This document shows, piece by piece, positions 9,583-19,673 of a stretch of DNA of 64,000 bases (its first letter is position 1; each line of letters opens with the position of its first letter). Both the position numbers and the translations under genes were made by a program. Below the pieces are notes generated by a model. The model ran no database searches. It saw nothing but the letters and a program-made list of their open reading frames with translations, and was not told the origin of the DNA. Source of the stretch: an uncultured Bacilli bacterium (lineage in GTDB: Bacteria; Bacillota_I; Bacilli_A; ML615J-28; CAG-313); contig CAKPAZ010000002.1 of the NCBI GenBank assembly GCA_934133195.1, forward strand, positions 1-64,000, written 5' to 3'.

Positions 9583-11519
9583 TATTCATCGCCTCCTTCG
9601 TCTACGTTAATATTCAAATGTTTTGATCTAACTTTTCGATAAATTTTAATTCCAAAAGCGCCAACTATAATTATTATTACCACTGTCATAATTGGTGCGA
9701 AATACTTTCTTAAAACAGCATCACGATACAAGCTATAAGCTTTTGAATAGTATGTTGCGTTGTGTGCAGATTCAAATAAATCCATTGCTTCTTTGTATTC
9801 TTTAATTGTTGAAGCTCTTCTTAATACACTCTTACCAATACCTAAATATGCAAGTTCATAGTTAGTATTAATTCTTGTAACTTCACGCCAGTAAACTTCG
9901 GCTTCTTCAATTTCACCTAATTGATAGCATGATGTTGCTTTATTAACGTAAGAGCCAAATTTAGTTGTATTGTATACTACAATACTTTTTGAAGCAGCAT
10001 CTAGAACGATTACTAGATCATCTACTACTTCTTTTCCTGTCTCATCAATATAAGTACGTTTGTAATAATCTACAGCAACTGGGTTGATTAATAAGTTAGC
10101 CATACTTTCTCCAGTACCTTGGCTAGAAGTACCACCAGGTTGTTCACCTGTAATATATAGAAGGTTACCTTCCATATCGTATGTAAATAAACGTCCACGT
10201 TTATTATCAACAATTGTAAATACACCACTCTTGTTATCGACAGCAACTGCCGCAAGTGATGATGGACCAGTAATTACGTTTTTCTCTGTTGTTGAAACAA
10301 CATATAGAGCATCACCGTTTGGTTTTACATATCCATTACGTTTCATTACGTCTTTACCAGCAGTGTTAATTGCTTTAACCATGTTTGCTTGGGTTGTTCC
10401 TTCTTCTGCGTCATTATCAGGAAGAGAGGTTGCATATAAGAATCCTTCACTATCCATTGTTATGTTTGTAAACATTGGAGGTAAGTCAAGTTTCATTGCT
10501 TCAAGTTGTTCTGGAGAGAATATCTTATACCAGAATGTTTTTAATGGGTTAGCTACAACTTCATTTTTACCAAGGAATCTATTGAAGACACCCATACGTG
10601 TATCTTCTTTTGCTCTTGAGAATTCAATAATACCTTCATATACATCTTTTGCGATTGCATATACACGGCCAGAAACATCGACTGCTACTTTTGTAGGTCT
10701 GAATAATGTTCCATTTTCTGATTTTGAATCAAGTGGTTCACCAGAACTTACTTGATAGAATGTTGTATCATTTGGAGTAACAAATACATTGATTACTTCA
10801 AAGTTAAAGTTAAGTTGAATTATTTCACAGTTTTCTGTATCTGCGATATAAATTCCTGAATTAGTTACGGTAATACCTTCTGCAGATCTTATTCTAATTG
10901 CATGTCTAGAATTATCTTGCGTGTAAGGTAAGTATGGAGCATGTACAAGTAAATCATCAGATTTAACTTGTTCTTCAGTAATTTTATCAAGTGGAGTAGT
11001 GAATGAATAATACTCATTAAGTGATTTTACAAGACGATCTTCAATTGTTTCACCAGTTGTTTCATCAACAACATCTTGACAGAATGGGAATTCATCAATG
11101 ATTTTTTCCCATTTGAATTGTTCATTAAGAATGGCAATTTGACCAACATTTGTAAGAGTCATTGTTTTAGGATCTACTGTTGTTCCATCTTCAGCAACAT
11201 AACCTTCATGAAGAACGAACTCAACGCCATTTGTGGAAGAATTTAAAATATAAATTTTTCCATCGTAGACTTCCATATCTTTTAAGTTATCCATTTTAAC
11301 AGTTTTATCTTTTAACTCAGTAGGTACACTGTCATCTGCTTTAATTGTATTACTATAATAAGTTAAATCATATGCTAAACCTTCTGATGAAGGAACGACA
11401 TTTTTAAAGAAATCATAGTTATAACTTGAAGCTTTAACGTTCATTAATGTTGTTGTACATAAACAAATTAATAAAGTTCCAAGAAATATAAAGGATGTTT
11501 TAAATATAGTTCTTTTCAT
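9582..11519 (-). CDS. Secreted NHL/beta-propeller protein with TPR and C-terminal membrane anchor
   Basis: A 645-aa protein. It has a signal peptide (residues 1-30), then NHL-like propeller blades across about residues 50-520 (examples: ITVTNSGIYIADTENCEIIQLN, RPTKVAVDVSGRVYAIAKD, TNITMDSEGFLYATS). A short TPR-like helical pair follows (about 540-590, CYQLGEIEEAEVYWREV), then a C-terminal membrane helix (610-630) with a basic tail. It should face outward while tethered. It lies between the first permease pair and the YIP1/DUF5696 genes. No catalytic residues are evident, so binding or scaffolding is the likely role, and ligand sensing is possible. Confidence 0.7.
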   Translation of the reverse strand: MKRTIFKTSFIFLGTLLICLCTTTLMNVKASSYNYDFFKNVVPSSEGLAYDLTYYSNTIKADDSVPTELKDKTVKMDNLKDMEVYDGKIYILNSSTNGVEFVLHEGYVAEDGTTVDPKTMTLTNVGQIAILNEQFKWEKIIDEFPFCQDVVDETTGETIEDRLVKSLNEYYSFTTPLDKITEEQVKSDDLLVHAPYLPYTQDNSRHAIRIRSAEGITVTNSGIYIADTENCEIIQLNFNFEVINVFVTPNDTTFYQVSSGEPLDSKSENGTLFRPTKVAVDVSGRVYAIAKDVYEGIIEFSRAKEDTRMGVFNRFLGKNEVVANPLKTFWYKIFSPEQLEAMKLDLPPMFTNITMDSEGFLYATSLPDNDAEEGTTQANMVKAINTAGKDVMKRNGYVKPNGDALYVVSTTEKNVITGPSSLAAVAVDNKSGVFTIVDNKRGRLFTYDMEGNLLYITGEQPGGTSSQGTGESMANLLINPVAVDYYKRTYIDETGKEVVDDLVIVLDAASKSIVVYNTTKFGSYVNKATSCYQLGEIEEAEVYWREVTRINTNYELAYLGIGKSVLRRASTIKEYKEAMDLFESAHNATYYSKAYSLYRDAVLRKYFAPIMTVVIIIIVGAFGIKIYRKVRSKHLNINVDEGGDE

Positions 11520-11529
11520 CGTGCACCTC

Positions 11530-12549
11530 CTATTTCATACCGGAGTGAGCCATTGTTTCAATAATTTGGCTCTGTGACAAGATAAATACAGCAATTGGTA
11601 CAATCATCATTATTAACATAACGGCTGATGAAGTACCTGTTCTCGCAATACCACCAGCAACAATTTGGTGTAAGGCATAACTTAATGGTTTAATTTGTTC
11701 ACTATAAATAAATGATCCACCATCATTATTCCATAATTGTTGGAACAATAGAATAATTAGAGTTAACCAAGCAGGTTTAACAAGTGGCATAACTACACGC
11801 CAATAAATTTGAAATTCATTTGCACCATCGATTTTAGCAGATTCAATTAATTCCATTGGGATATCTGCCATAAATTGTTTCATCAAATATAAACCAAGTG
11901 AATATGCAAATGCAGGAATGATAATTGCAAGTTGCGTATCAACAAGTCCTAACCAGCTAAATACAATATATCTTGGAGTTGCTGTTACTTGTGCGGCAAA
12001 CATCAATGAATAAACAACAAGACCAAATATAATTTTGCTTCCTGGGAATTTATGTTTTGCAAGTGGATATGCAGCCATAGAAGCAATTAATACGTGACCT
12101 ACTGTACCAGCTAAAGTAATAAATATTGTATTGAATAGATATCTAGAGAATGGCACCCAAGAATCTTCTAACAAAATTGACAAATCAGAGAAGTTATCAA
12201 GTGTTGGATGTTGGAAGAAAAGTTTAGGTGGATAAATAAATAATTCGTTTAGTGGTTTAAAAGCAGCACATATTGTGTAAACTAGTGGATATGCACTAAA
12301 TGCACCAAATAATAATAGGATTAAGAATAATGCGATATCACCAGCAACACTACGACTTACTCTTTTACGTTTTTTAATTAATCTTTTTTTCTTTTGACGA
12401 TAGAAGAAAAGTTCTAATTTTCCCATCTTTGATTCATCACGTATACCATATTTTTTAAGTTTACGTTCTTGACGTTTTAAACGTTTCTTTTCTTCTTTGG
12501 AAAGTTCAACTGATATTTGGTCGTCATCTACATTAAAATTTTCATTCAT
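11530..12549 (-). CDS. Sugar ABC transporter permease, MalG type (first pair)
   Basis: A 339-aa CUT1 permease with a very basic cytoplasmic tail (residues 15-68, rich in KKRLKRQERK-type stretches) and six membrane helices. The EAA loop MELIESAKIDGANEFQIYW and VMPLVKPAW are intact. It starts two bases after the stop of the coiled-coil MalF-type permease (only base 12550 lies between them), so the two are probably translated together and form one channel. The basic N-terminal tail is unusual for the family and could contact the acidic/basic coiled coil of its partner or the membrane surface; that is inference. Confidence 0.9.
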   Translation of the reverse strand: MNENFNVDDDQISVELSKEEKKRLKRQERKLKKYGIRDESKMGKLELFFYRQKKKRLIKKRKRVSRSVAGDIALFLILLLFGAFSAYPLVYTICAAFKPLNELFIYPPKLFFQHPTLDNFSDLSILLEDSWVPFSRYLFNTIFITLAGTVGHVLIASMAAYPLAKHKFPGSKIIFGLVVYSLMFAAQVTATPRYIVFSWLGLVDTQLAIIIPAFAYSLGLYLMKQFMADIPMELIESAKIDGANEFQIYWRVVMPLVKPAWLTLIILLFQQLWNNDGGSFIYSEQIKPLSYALHQIVAGGIARTGTSSAVMLIMMIVPIAVFILSQSQIIETMAHSGMK

Positions 12550-12550
12550 A

Positions 12551-14404
12551 TCATGAACCTACCCTTCTAATAATTTTTCTAACTAATAAGTTAGCAGCAA
12601 TCATAATTATAAATAGAATTGTTGCGATTGCGGATGCATAACCCATTTCCATTCTGACACTTCCATAGTCCATCAAGTGAGTGATTATGGTGTGTCCCGC
12701 ATATTCAATGGATGGGAATCCGGCAATCTGAGTTGAAACTTCAGCTACCGATAAGCTTGATGTAATTTGCATTACGGCACCGAATAATAGTTGTGATTTC
12801 ATTTGTGGTAAAGTAATATACCATAATTCTTGCCAACGGTTTTTGATACCATCAATAGCGCCAGCTTCATAAAGTTCACGGTTAACACCTTGTAAACCAG
12901 CGATAAAGGCAAGGAAACTTACACCAAGTGATAACCATAATTGGACAATAATTAGAATCCAAATAATGTATTTTGCATCTTGTAACCATGTGATTGGTTC
13001 TTCTATTATGTTAAGTTTTAGTAGGAAGGCATTAGCATACCCGTAAATATCACTACTAAATATCAATTTCCAAACTAGATAAACGTTACCTGAAATTGAT
13101 GGAGCATAGAAAATTAGTGTCATAAAGCTACGTGCAAGTGGTTTTAATTCATTAATTAACCATGCAAATACGAATGCCATTAAATAACTTAATGGGCCTG
13201 TAATAACTGCAAGAATTGCAGTATTACGTAGAGCGATTGTGAAGACTTTATCATCTACAAACAAACGCATATAGTTTGACCAACCATTAAATGTTGGGAA
13301 CTCTAATAAGTTAAAGTATGTAAAGCTTAAATATAAAGACATTAATACAGGTACAACTGTAAATAGAATGAATAAGATTGTGTAAGGGGCAACAAGATAA
13401 TAATATTGTCTCTTAACGAAAATTTCTCTTCTTAAATGTCCTCCACGTTTACTCCAACGTTCCATACGGCGTGTTAGAGAAATGCGGTCTTTTTCAATAC
13501 GATATTTTTGAAGAAGGCGTTCATGAACTTTCAAATATTCACGATATGCTTTTTCACAAGCATGTTTTGGATCTTCTTCTTCAGCTTCGATTGCAGCGTA
13601 ATTGATACCACTTGTTGTAACTTCTGATTCAGTTGTTACTTGTGTTTTTTCTTCTACAACCTCAGGATTATTTTTTGCTTCTAATTCATTACGTTTTTTC
13701 TCTTCAAGATAAGCTTCCTTAAGTTCAGCAAGTTTAATTTTGCTTTCTTTAACTTCGATTTTTAATCTAGCAATGTTTGCTTTTACAGCATCGAAGTATT
13801 CCTTATCTTCTTTTTTCCATGCAGCTTTTTTATCTTTCATTGCAGCTTTAAGAACTGCTTTTTCTTCTATCTTTTCAGATCTTGTAAGCTTTTCATTATT
13901 TGTTCCTGTAGCAGCACCATAGGCATAACTACTAATAATAACTTTTAAATCATACTTAGCTTGTTTAACATCAACTTCTAATTTTCTGATTACTTTTATT
14001 ACTTCTGCAAGTTCTTGTTTTACGTTAATGATTTCTTCATTTAAACGACTATTTGGTTCTTTTAAACCATCTAGTTTTTGTTTTAATTCTAAGCTATGTT
14101 TGCTTAATGATTCATATTGTTTATTACTAATTTCTAATTGTTTTTGTGATTCAACTAGTTTGTTATAATTTGTTTCAATTCTTTGAAGTGTATTAACATT
14201 TGTAATTGTTTGTTTTAATTCTTCAAATGTTATTTTTCCTTCAACAAAGTCATTAGCAAGTTGTTTACTCTTTTTCTTAGCATTACGATGTGCAAGTTCA
14301 GCTTGGAAACTTTTTGAGTTTTTGTTTCCACCTCTAAAAACGACAACACCAAGGAAGATTAGAGCTATTAAGCTAATGCCTAATAAAATGTACAAAAATA
14401 CCAT
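12551..14404 (-). CDS. Sugar ABC permease, MalF type, fused to a long N-terminal coiled coil
   Basis: A 617-aa protein, twice the usual permease length. An N-terminal membrane helix (residues 3-25) is followed by about 280 residues of heptad-rich, charged, mostly coiled-coil sequence (about 35-310), and then a standard six-helix MalF core with EAA loop ELYEAGAIDGIKNRWQELW and TLPQMK. The extra helix places the coil on the cytoplasmic side if the core has normal topology. The coil might organise the transporter, hold the shared ATPase or link to the second permease pair in the operon. No frameshift is seen between the halves, so this is a true fusion. Confidence 0.88.
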   Translation of the reverse strand: MVFLYILLGISLIALIFLGVVVFRGGNKNSKSFQAELAHRNAKKKSKQLANDFVEGKITFEELKQTITNVNTLQRIETNYNKLVESQKQLEISNKQYESLSKHSLELKQKLDGLKEPNSRLNEEIINVKQELAEVIKVIRKLEVDVKQAKYDLKVIISSYAYGAATGTNNEKLTRSEKIEEKAVLKAAMKDKKAAWKKEDKEYFDAVKANIARLKIEVKESKIKLAELKEAYLEEKKRNELEAKNNPEVVEEKTQVTTESEVTTSGINYAAIEAEEEDPKHACEKAYREYLKVHERLLQKYRIEKDRISLTRRMERWSKRGGHLRREIFVKRQYYYLVAPYTILFILFTVVPVLMSLYLSFTYFNLLEFPTFNGWSNYMRLFVDDKVFTIALRNTAILAVITGPLSYLMAFVFAWLINELKPLARSFMTLIFYAPSISGNVYLVWKLIFSSDIYGYANAFLLKLNIIEEPITWLQDAKYIIWILIIVQLWLSLGVSFLAFIAGLQGVNRELYEAGAIDGIKNRWQELWYITLPQMKSQLLFGAVMQITSSLSVAEVSTQIAGFPSIEYAGHTIITHLMDYGSVRMEMGYASAIATILFIIMIAANLLVRKIIRRVGS

Positions 14405-14421
14405 CTCATCAATCCTCCTTT

Positions 14422-17400
14422 CTATTTACGTTTTTCAAGCTTAAATTCTTCACGCTTACGGTCTATTTCATTGTTGATCTTTTCAGCATATTCAAATAGA
14501 ACTTCACGAGGATTATATAAGTTATTAATTACTTGACGATAAGCATTTTCCATTTCACGGCCAGTGATATAACTACCAGCAATTTGTGGGATTTCACAAG
14601 ATTGTTCCCATTGTTTCATTAGTATTTCAAGGTCATCTTTTGGCCATGCAAGAGCGTTAAGAGCTTTAACGTTTGCTGTAGTATGACGAGCAGCAGAACC
14701 TAAAATTCCTTCCATCTCACGTCCAAATGATACTTGTGATTCATATGATGACCACCATTTAACGAATTCCCAAGAATCATTCATTACTTGTTCACTAGCT
14801 AAGGCAGGTTGTTTCATTACTACACAACCAGAACCTGAGGCAGTAGCAGTATGATTGATTGTACCATCAGCTTGACGAGTACCAGGAATCATGTGGAAGC
14901 TCCATTTACCTTTTAGTTCAGGAGCAAATACACTTAATGTATTATATAATTCATAATACGCTATACCAATTGGCATTTCACCAGATCTAAAACGGTTAAC
15001 AAATGATGCTGATTTAGGGAAAGAATATAATGTATAGAATTCAGTCCATTGTTCAAAAGCATCCATTGCCTCATTACTAGATAAACCAGTTTCTTTATTG
15101 TCTTTTGTGTAAAGACGTCCATTACGTTGATATAATAAAGTTACAAACACAGGGTTTAATGCTGATGCACCAGCGTCATTTACTGGTAGATAGAATTGAA
15201 GTTGATCTGTTTGTAAATCAGCAACTAAGTCTATTACATCTTCCCATGTCATTGAATCCCAGTCATAAACATCACTTAATCCTTTTTCATCCATAATGTC
15301 ATCACGAACGAACATCATTAAGAATATTTGTTTTTCTGGAAGTGCATATGTTCCAGTTGTTCCATCACGTGGATCTGGAATTGTTGTATCAGTATAATAT
15401 TTACTATCAAAATAGAATTGGAATTGACTTAGTGAACTTTCCATATAGAAGTTATTTGGAATAGAATCACTATTTAAGATTTCTGAATAAGATTTTGTAT
15501 CTTTTCCAGTAACACCATTAATTTCTGCATATCTTCTTACAACAGCTTCTTTATAAGTTTCGCCATTCCATACGAAGGCAAAATCTTTATCTTTTACTAC
15601 TGGTTTATACATTGTTATGAAACTACCAGTAGAATCTTTTTTAACTGTACCATCTTCATTATAGCAGTAAGCATCTGCATAAACTATTGCACCATTAGCA
15701 TCAAGTTCATAAATGAATGATGATAAGTCAAGTACGGCATTTCTTAATGCGTAGTTAACAGGTAAACTTGAATCAACGTTTAAAGCAACATCTGGACCGA
15801 TTCCCGCAAGTGTTGCTTTTAACAATACATCTGCGGCGGTTAATTTTAATTCAACGTTAATGTTTGTTTTCGGTGTAAAGTCAGTATCAATTAAGTTTCT
15901 TATTACGTTAGCTTGGTCTCGACCTTGTGTCATCCAAACTTCGATTGTACGTTGTGTATTTCCACCTTCTACAGTTTTACTGATTGATGAATAATCAATA
16001 AAGAATGATAGGAAGAATGATACAATACCATCCCAAACACCACGGAAGAAACCTTCATTTGGTTTTTGAATCTTAACATCTGGAGTATGTACCTCAATGT
16101 AATCTATCATTAATGGTAACTCTCTTAAATCGTTAAGAATTGTACCAAGTGATGAAATGTTGTTTGAGAATGTAGTTAAACGATTAGGGATAGAACGAAG
16201 ATTATCTTTTAGGAAGTCTGTTAATTGAACAACTACGCTATCGATAACACCAGTTTTATCACTCTTTGTTCCAGAAATTCTTGTAATATTATCAGAAATA
16301 TCTTGAAGTTCATTACGATATTGAGCAATTAATCCATCTTCACCCGCATATTCAGGGAAACGTACATGTAATTGATAGTCACGGTTAGCATCTGGAGTAA
16401 CAGTTGTATAACTAATAATTGAACGATATAAGTTATTTAATTTTGTTACAACATCTTGAATACGACTAATTAATGATGCATATTCACCTAATGTTACTTC
16501 CATACGAATTGTATGTTTAATAGCATTTCCATCTTCATCTTTAGCTTTAAAGTAGAATAAGAAATCTCCATCTTCATTTCCTAATGTTACATTTTGCCAT
16601 TTTCCACTATAAGCAAATTGAACGTCATTTAATTCATCAAATAATATTTCATCATCAACATAAACCATACGGCTTGAGTACATTCCTCTTACCATATTTT
16701 GTTTAGCACGCATTGAAATATTATAATATCCATCTTCAGGAACAGTGAATTCCCATTCAATCCAATCTCCTAATACCTTCCAACTAGTACCACCAATCGC
16801 ATTTAGATAAGTCTTAGTATATGAGAATGGTTCAGTTAAAGAACTTGAACGGTCAGTTGTTGGATAAAGAGTTGGAGAAGATTTGTATAAACTTCTTTCT
16901 GCTTCAAATCTATATGATGAATTAGTTAAATTATTATTTGGATAAGTTTTTAATAAATCATTTAGATAATCTTTATAAACTTTTTGTTCAACAGCTGTTT
17001 CAACAGTTAACTTATATATTACAAGTGGTTCTTTTACAGCGTCAAATGTAATATAATTTAAGCCTTCTTCAAAGTAGAATTGATATGGTTTTGTTTCATA
17101 ATACATATAGTCTCTTAGGTATGTTCCTGTATATGTATGTTCTTCTACTTGTTTAGGTTTTAAGTGGTTACCTCTTGTGTCTGATTTAAATTCTCCATTT
17201 TCAAATGCATCTTCAGAATCTTTCCATACACGTGAGAAAGTTAATGCTTCAGTACCTTCAAAAGGTGTTTCACCATTAATCTTGATACCTCTTTCAATTG
17301 ATGAACTATATCCCTTAACTGTAAAATAATCTAGATAAATTGAATAGAAACCAGCTTTTTGAACGTTAAACGCAAGTGAAACGCTTCCGGAATCTTCTTG

Positions 17401-17805
17401 ATAAATTAGTTTTGAATTTTTAAGTTCTTCACTAGCATTATCAACCATGTAAGGTCTTGAACCTTTATCAGTTCCTTCAGTTACTTCATAATCATATGGT
17501 CTAACACCTGATTTATCTGTATCACTATGTTCAGCATCATAGTTATCAGCGTTAGCTACTATTTCTACTCCTTGAGGATAATAATCCTCATTACCATATG
17601 TTTCTAAGTGGTGTGCTTTCTTTTCTTCTAAATATTTACTATAAGCTTCATTACTCGAGCTACTACTCGATGTACTTCCTGTAGTTGTGGTTGTATTATC
17701 ATCAGCATATACATGACTTTTTACAACGCCACTAGCATTTAAAAGAAAGTAAGATGCACAAAGAAATACTAAGGTAAAAATACATACTTTTCTAATTTTC
17801 TTCAT
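14422..17805 (-). CDS. Extracellular solute-binding protein with N-terminal carbohydrate-binding modules
   Basis: A 1127-aa secreted protein. A signal peptide (1-35) and a serine/threonine-rich linker precede two CBM6/CBM35-like beta-sandwich regions (about 95-270 and 295-440; YSIYLDYFTVKGY and GYYNISMRAKQNM). A helical spacer (about 445-600) follows, then an SBP_bac_1-type fold (about 620-1100, beginning IEVWMTQGRDQANVIRNLI). There is no lipobox cysteine; the N-terminal helix may stay uncleaved as an anchor. Ordinary sugar-binding proteins are 400-550 residues, so glycan-adhering modules have been added to the receptor. It lies directly before the first permease pair and is its likely receptor. 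Confidence 0.85.
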   Translation of the reverse strand: MKKIRKVCIFTLVFLCASYFLLNASGVVKSHVYADDNTTTTTGSTSSSSSSNEAYSKYLEEKKAHHLETYGNEDYYPQGVEIVANADNYDAEHSDTDKSGVRPYDYEVTEGTDKGSRPYMVDNASEELKNSKLIYQEDSGSVSLAFNVQKAGFYSIYLDYFTVKGYSSSIERGIKINGETPFEGTEALTFSRVWKDSEDAFENGEFKSDTRGNHLKPKQVEEHTYTGTYLRDYMYYETKPYQFYFEEGLNYITFDAVKEPLVIYKLTVETAVEQKVYKDYLNDLLKTYPNNNLTNSSYRFEAERSLYKSSPTLYPTTDRSSSLTEPFSYTKTYLNAIGGTSWKVLGDWIEWEFTVPEDGYYNISMRAKQNMVRGMYSSRMVYVDDEILFDELNDVQFAYSGKWQNVTLGNEDGDFLFYFKAKDEDGNAIKHTIRMEVTLGEYASLISRIQDVVTKLNNLYRSIISYTTVTPDANRDYQLHVRFPEYAGEDGLIAQYRNELQDISDNITRISGTKSDKTGVIDSVVVQLTDFLKDNLRSIPNRLTTFSNNISSLGTILNDLRELPLMIDYIEVHTPDVKIQKPNEGFFRGVWDGIVSFFLSFFIDYSSISKTVEGGNTQRTIEVWMTQGRDQANVIRNLIDTDFTPKTNINVELKLTAADVLLKATLAGIGPDVALNVDSSLPVNYALRNAVLDLSSFIYELDANGAIVYADAYCYNEDGTVKKDSTGSFITMYKPVVKDKDFAFVWNGETYKEAVVRRYAEINGVTGKDTKSYSEILNSDSIPNNFYMESSLSQFQFYFDSKYYTDTTIPDPRDGTTGTYALPEKQIFLMMFVRDDIMDEKGLSDVYDWDSMTWEDVIDLVADLQTDQLQFYLPVNDAGASALNPVFVTLLYQRNGRLYTKDNKETGLSSNEAMDAFEQWTEFYTLYSFPKSASFVNRFRSGEMPIGIAYYELYNTLSVFAPELKGKWSFHMIPGTRQADGTINHTATASGSGCVVMKQPALASEQVMNDSWEFVKWWSSYESQVSFGREMEGILGSAARHTTANVKALNALAWPKDDLEILMKQWEQSCEIPQIAGSYITGREMENAYRQVINNLYNPREVLFEYAEKINNEIDRKREEFKLEKRK

Positions 17806-17808
17806 ATT

Positions 17809-19623
17809 TTATCTCCTTCCATCTATAGCTGTCAAAATATTAATTAGCCATTTAATTCGATTACTACTAGGTATAAACCCAGCTTCAACATTTCTGATTG
17901 ACCATAATTCATGATGTTTTTTAATAAAAGCATTAAGAATTAAGATGTCTTTTTCGAATACGTTGTGTTCATCATTGAAAATCACTTTTTTTAGATTGCG
18001 TTGAATATCAACTAAAGTTAAAAGTAAATTTATGCTGTTTTCAATTTCACCTTTAACTAAAGTATCTTCTGAACGGATATCTTTCATTACATCATTAAAC
18101 ATCGATTCTAATTGTTTTAGATTTTTATCTTCAATTAAGTTCGATTTCATTTTTTCCAAGAAGTATTTAATTTGATCTTCTTGATTTTGTGAATGTTCAG
18201 CCCATAAAATTAAACTGAACAATCTGCTACCATAATCACGGTACTCTCCTTCAAGAGTAGTGTATGTAGCAAGTTTTAAAATAGCGTTTGAAGAAATAGG
18301 ACCAACTAATTTATCAAGATATGGTTTAATTATTTCTTCATTTGGAGTTGACCATGCACATTCTGCTCCATAGATAAATCCTGGATAGCTAAATGGCAAA
18401 TATTGTAAGTGACCTATGTCACCCCAATCAGTAACTAAAAGGCCAAGTCCTTGATACTTTTTGGTTGCTTCTGAGCTATTCTTAATTGAACCAACCATAT
18501 CATAGTATCTAGATGTGATGGTACTCCATGTTGAAGTTCCTGGAGCCATCATAAATTTAACATCGTGTTCCCTTAGCATTTTTCCATGTGATTCAAAATC
18601 ATAATTTAAATTATAACCCCAATCAACAAAGATTAAATCTTTGGGTAAACGATTTAACGCCTCTGGATGATGAATTAATACATCACCCCACATAAGTGGC
18701 GTTTTTTTATATTTTTTAACTACTTTATAAAGTGGTAGTAAAAAATCAATATATACATCAGCAACTGATGTTTTTTCACATGCTTCCTTGCTTTTTCCAT
18801 GGCCTAGTTCATAAGGTTCATCAAAATTCATATTAAAGTATTTGGATTTGAAATGTGGTAGCATATCATCATACATTTTTTTTACAAGTTTAAAACTTTT
18901 AGGATTAGTTGGGTCTAAAGTACTTGAGGAGCGATGAGATCCCCATATAGTAAATCCATCAGGGCATTCCGCAAGTTCATGATATTCTTTTTTCATGAGC
19001 CAAGCGTTCATATGTCCAAATCCATTTTGATTAGGAACAAGATCAATGTAGTTCTTTTCCGTAAACGCTTCCAATTCAAGATAATCATTAAGCGTTATAT
19101 AATTTTTTTCAACCAATACATCTTTAAAACTTTGATACTCATATGAAAAGCCTTCAACATAAAGTTCTAAATGATTATATTTTAAATCAGCTAACATTTG
19201 CGTTATTTCTTTTAAAGTTTTTAATGTTGGAACTTTTGAACGGCTTATATCAATCATTGCGCCTCTGATTTCAAGATCAGGGTAATCTTTAATTTCACAA
19301 CATATAATGGATTTGTTTTCAACACATTGTTTTAAAGTTTTGATTCCATAAAAGATTCCAACATCAGTTGACGCAGTTAATGTAATTTTGTTTGGATTAA
19401 CTACTACTAGGTACTCTTCTTTTTTTAGTTTTTTATTGTATATAAATTCTATATCTATACATGATGTCTCGTTATTTAATTTTATGTCTTTAAGCTTTAA
19501 ATCTTTCTTTAATGTCTCAATTAAATTTTCAGAAAATTCATTGTTTTTAACATTTAATTCACGATTTAAATTGAATTTTCCTGAGGTTGTTTGGAAAGAC
19601 TTGGGGGTAGGAATTATATACAT
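17809..19623 (-). CDS. GH20-family beta-N-acetylhexosaminidase, cytoplasmic
   Basis: A 604-aa protein without a signal peptide. The first 120 residues form the GH20 alpha/beta cap domain, and the TIM barrel begins at DLEIRGAMIDISRSKVPTL. The Asp-Glu pair expected for substrate-assisted catalysis is in NMNFDEPYELG (near residue 270). VPNQNGFGHMNAW and MWGDVLIHHPEAL are further barrel strands. It would release terminal GlcNAc or GalNAc from imported oligosaccharides or muropeptide glycans. It is the first gene of the transport operon, just after a good promoter carrying a cre-like site, with AAGGAG before the ATG. Confidence 0.85.
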   Translation of the reverse strand: MYIIPTPKSFQTTSGKFNLNRELNVKNNEFSENLIETLKKDLKLKDIKLNNETSCIDIEFIYNKKLKKEEYLVVVNPNKITLTASTDVGIFYGIKTLKQCVENKSIICCEIKDYPDLEIRGAMIDISRSKVPTLKTLKEITQMLADLKYNHLELYVEGFSYEYQSFKDVLVEKNYITLNDYLELEAFTEKNYIDLVPNQNGFGHMNAWLMKKEYHELAECPDGFTIWGSHRSSSTLDPTNPKSFKLVKKMYDDMLPHFKSKYFNMNFDEPYELGHGKSKEACEKTSVADVYIDFLLPLYKVVKKYKKTPLMWGDVLIHHPEALNRLPKDLIFVDWGYNLNYDFESHGKMLREHDVKFMMAPGTSTWSTITSRYYDMVGSIKNSSEATKKYQGLGLLVTDWGDIGHLQYLPFSYPGFIYGAECAWSTPNEEIIKPYLDKLVGPISSNAILKLATYTTLEGEYRDYGSRLFSLILWAEHSQNQEDQIKYFLEKMKSNLIEDKNLKQLESMFNDVMKDIRSEDTLVKGEIENSINLLLTLVDIQRNLKKVIFNDEHNVFEKDILILNAFIKKHHELWSIRNVEAGFIPSSNRIKWLINILTAIDGRR

Positions 19624-19673
19624 ATTTTGCCATCTCCTTAAGGTTTGCGCTTTTTTCCCAATTTACTTAACTT

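Noticed and set aside
10084..10755. 223-codon open frame on the plus strand
   Set aside because: It lies wholly inside the NHL/TPR gene on the other strand, has no ribosome site and translates to Ser/Pro/Thr-rich sequence typical of antisense frames.
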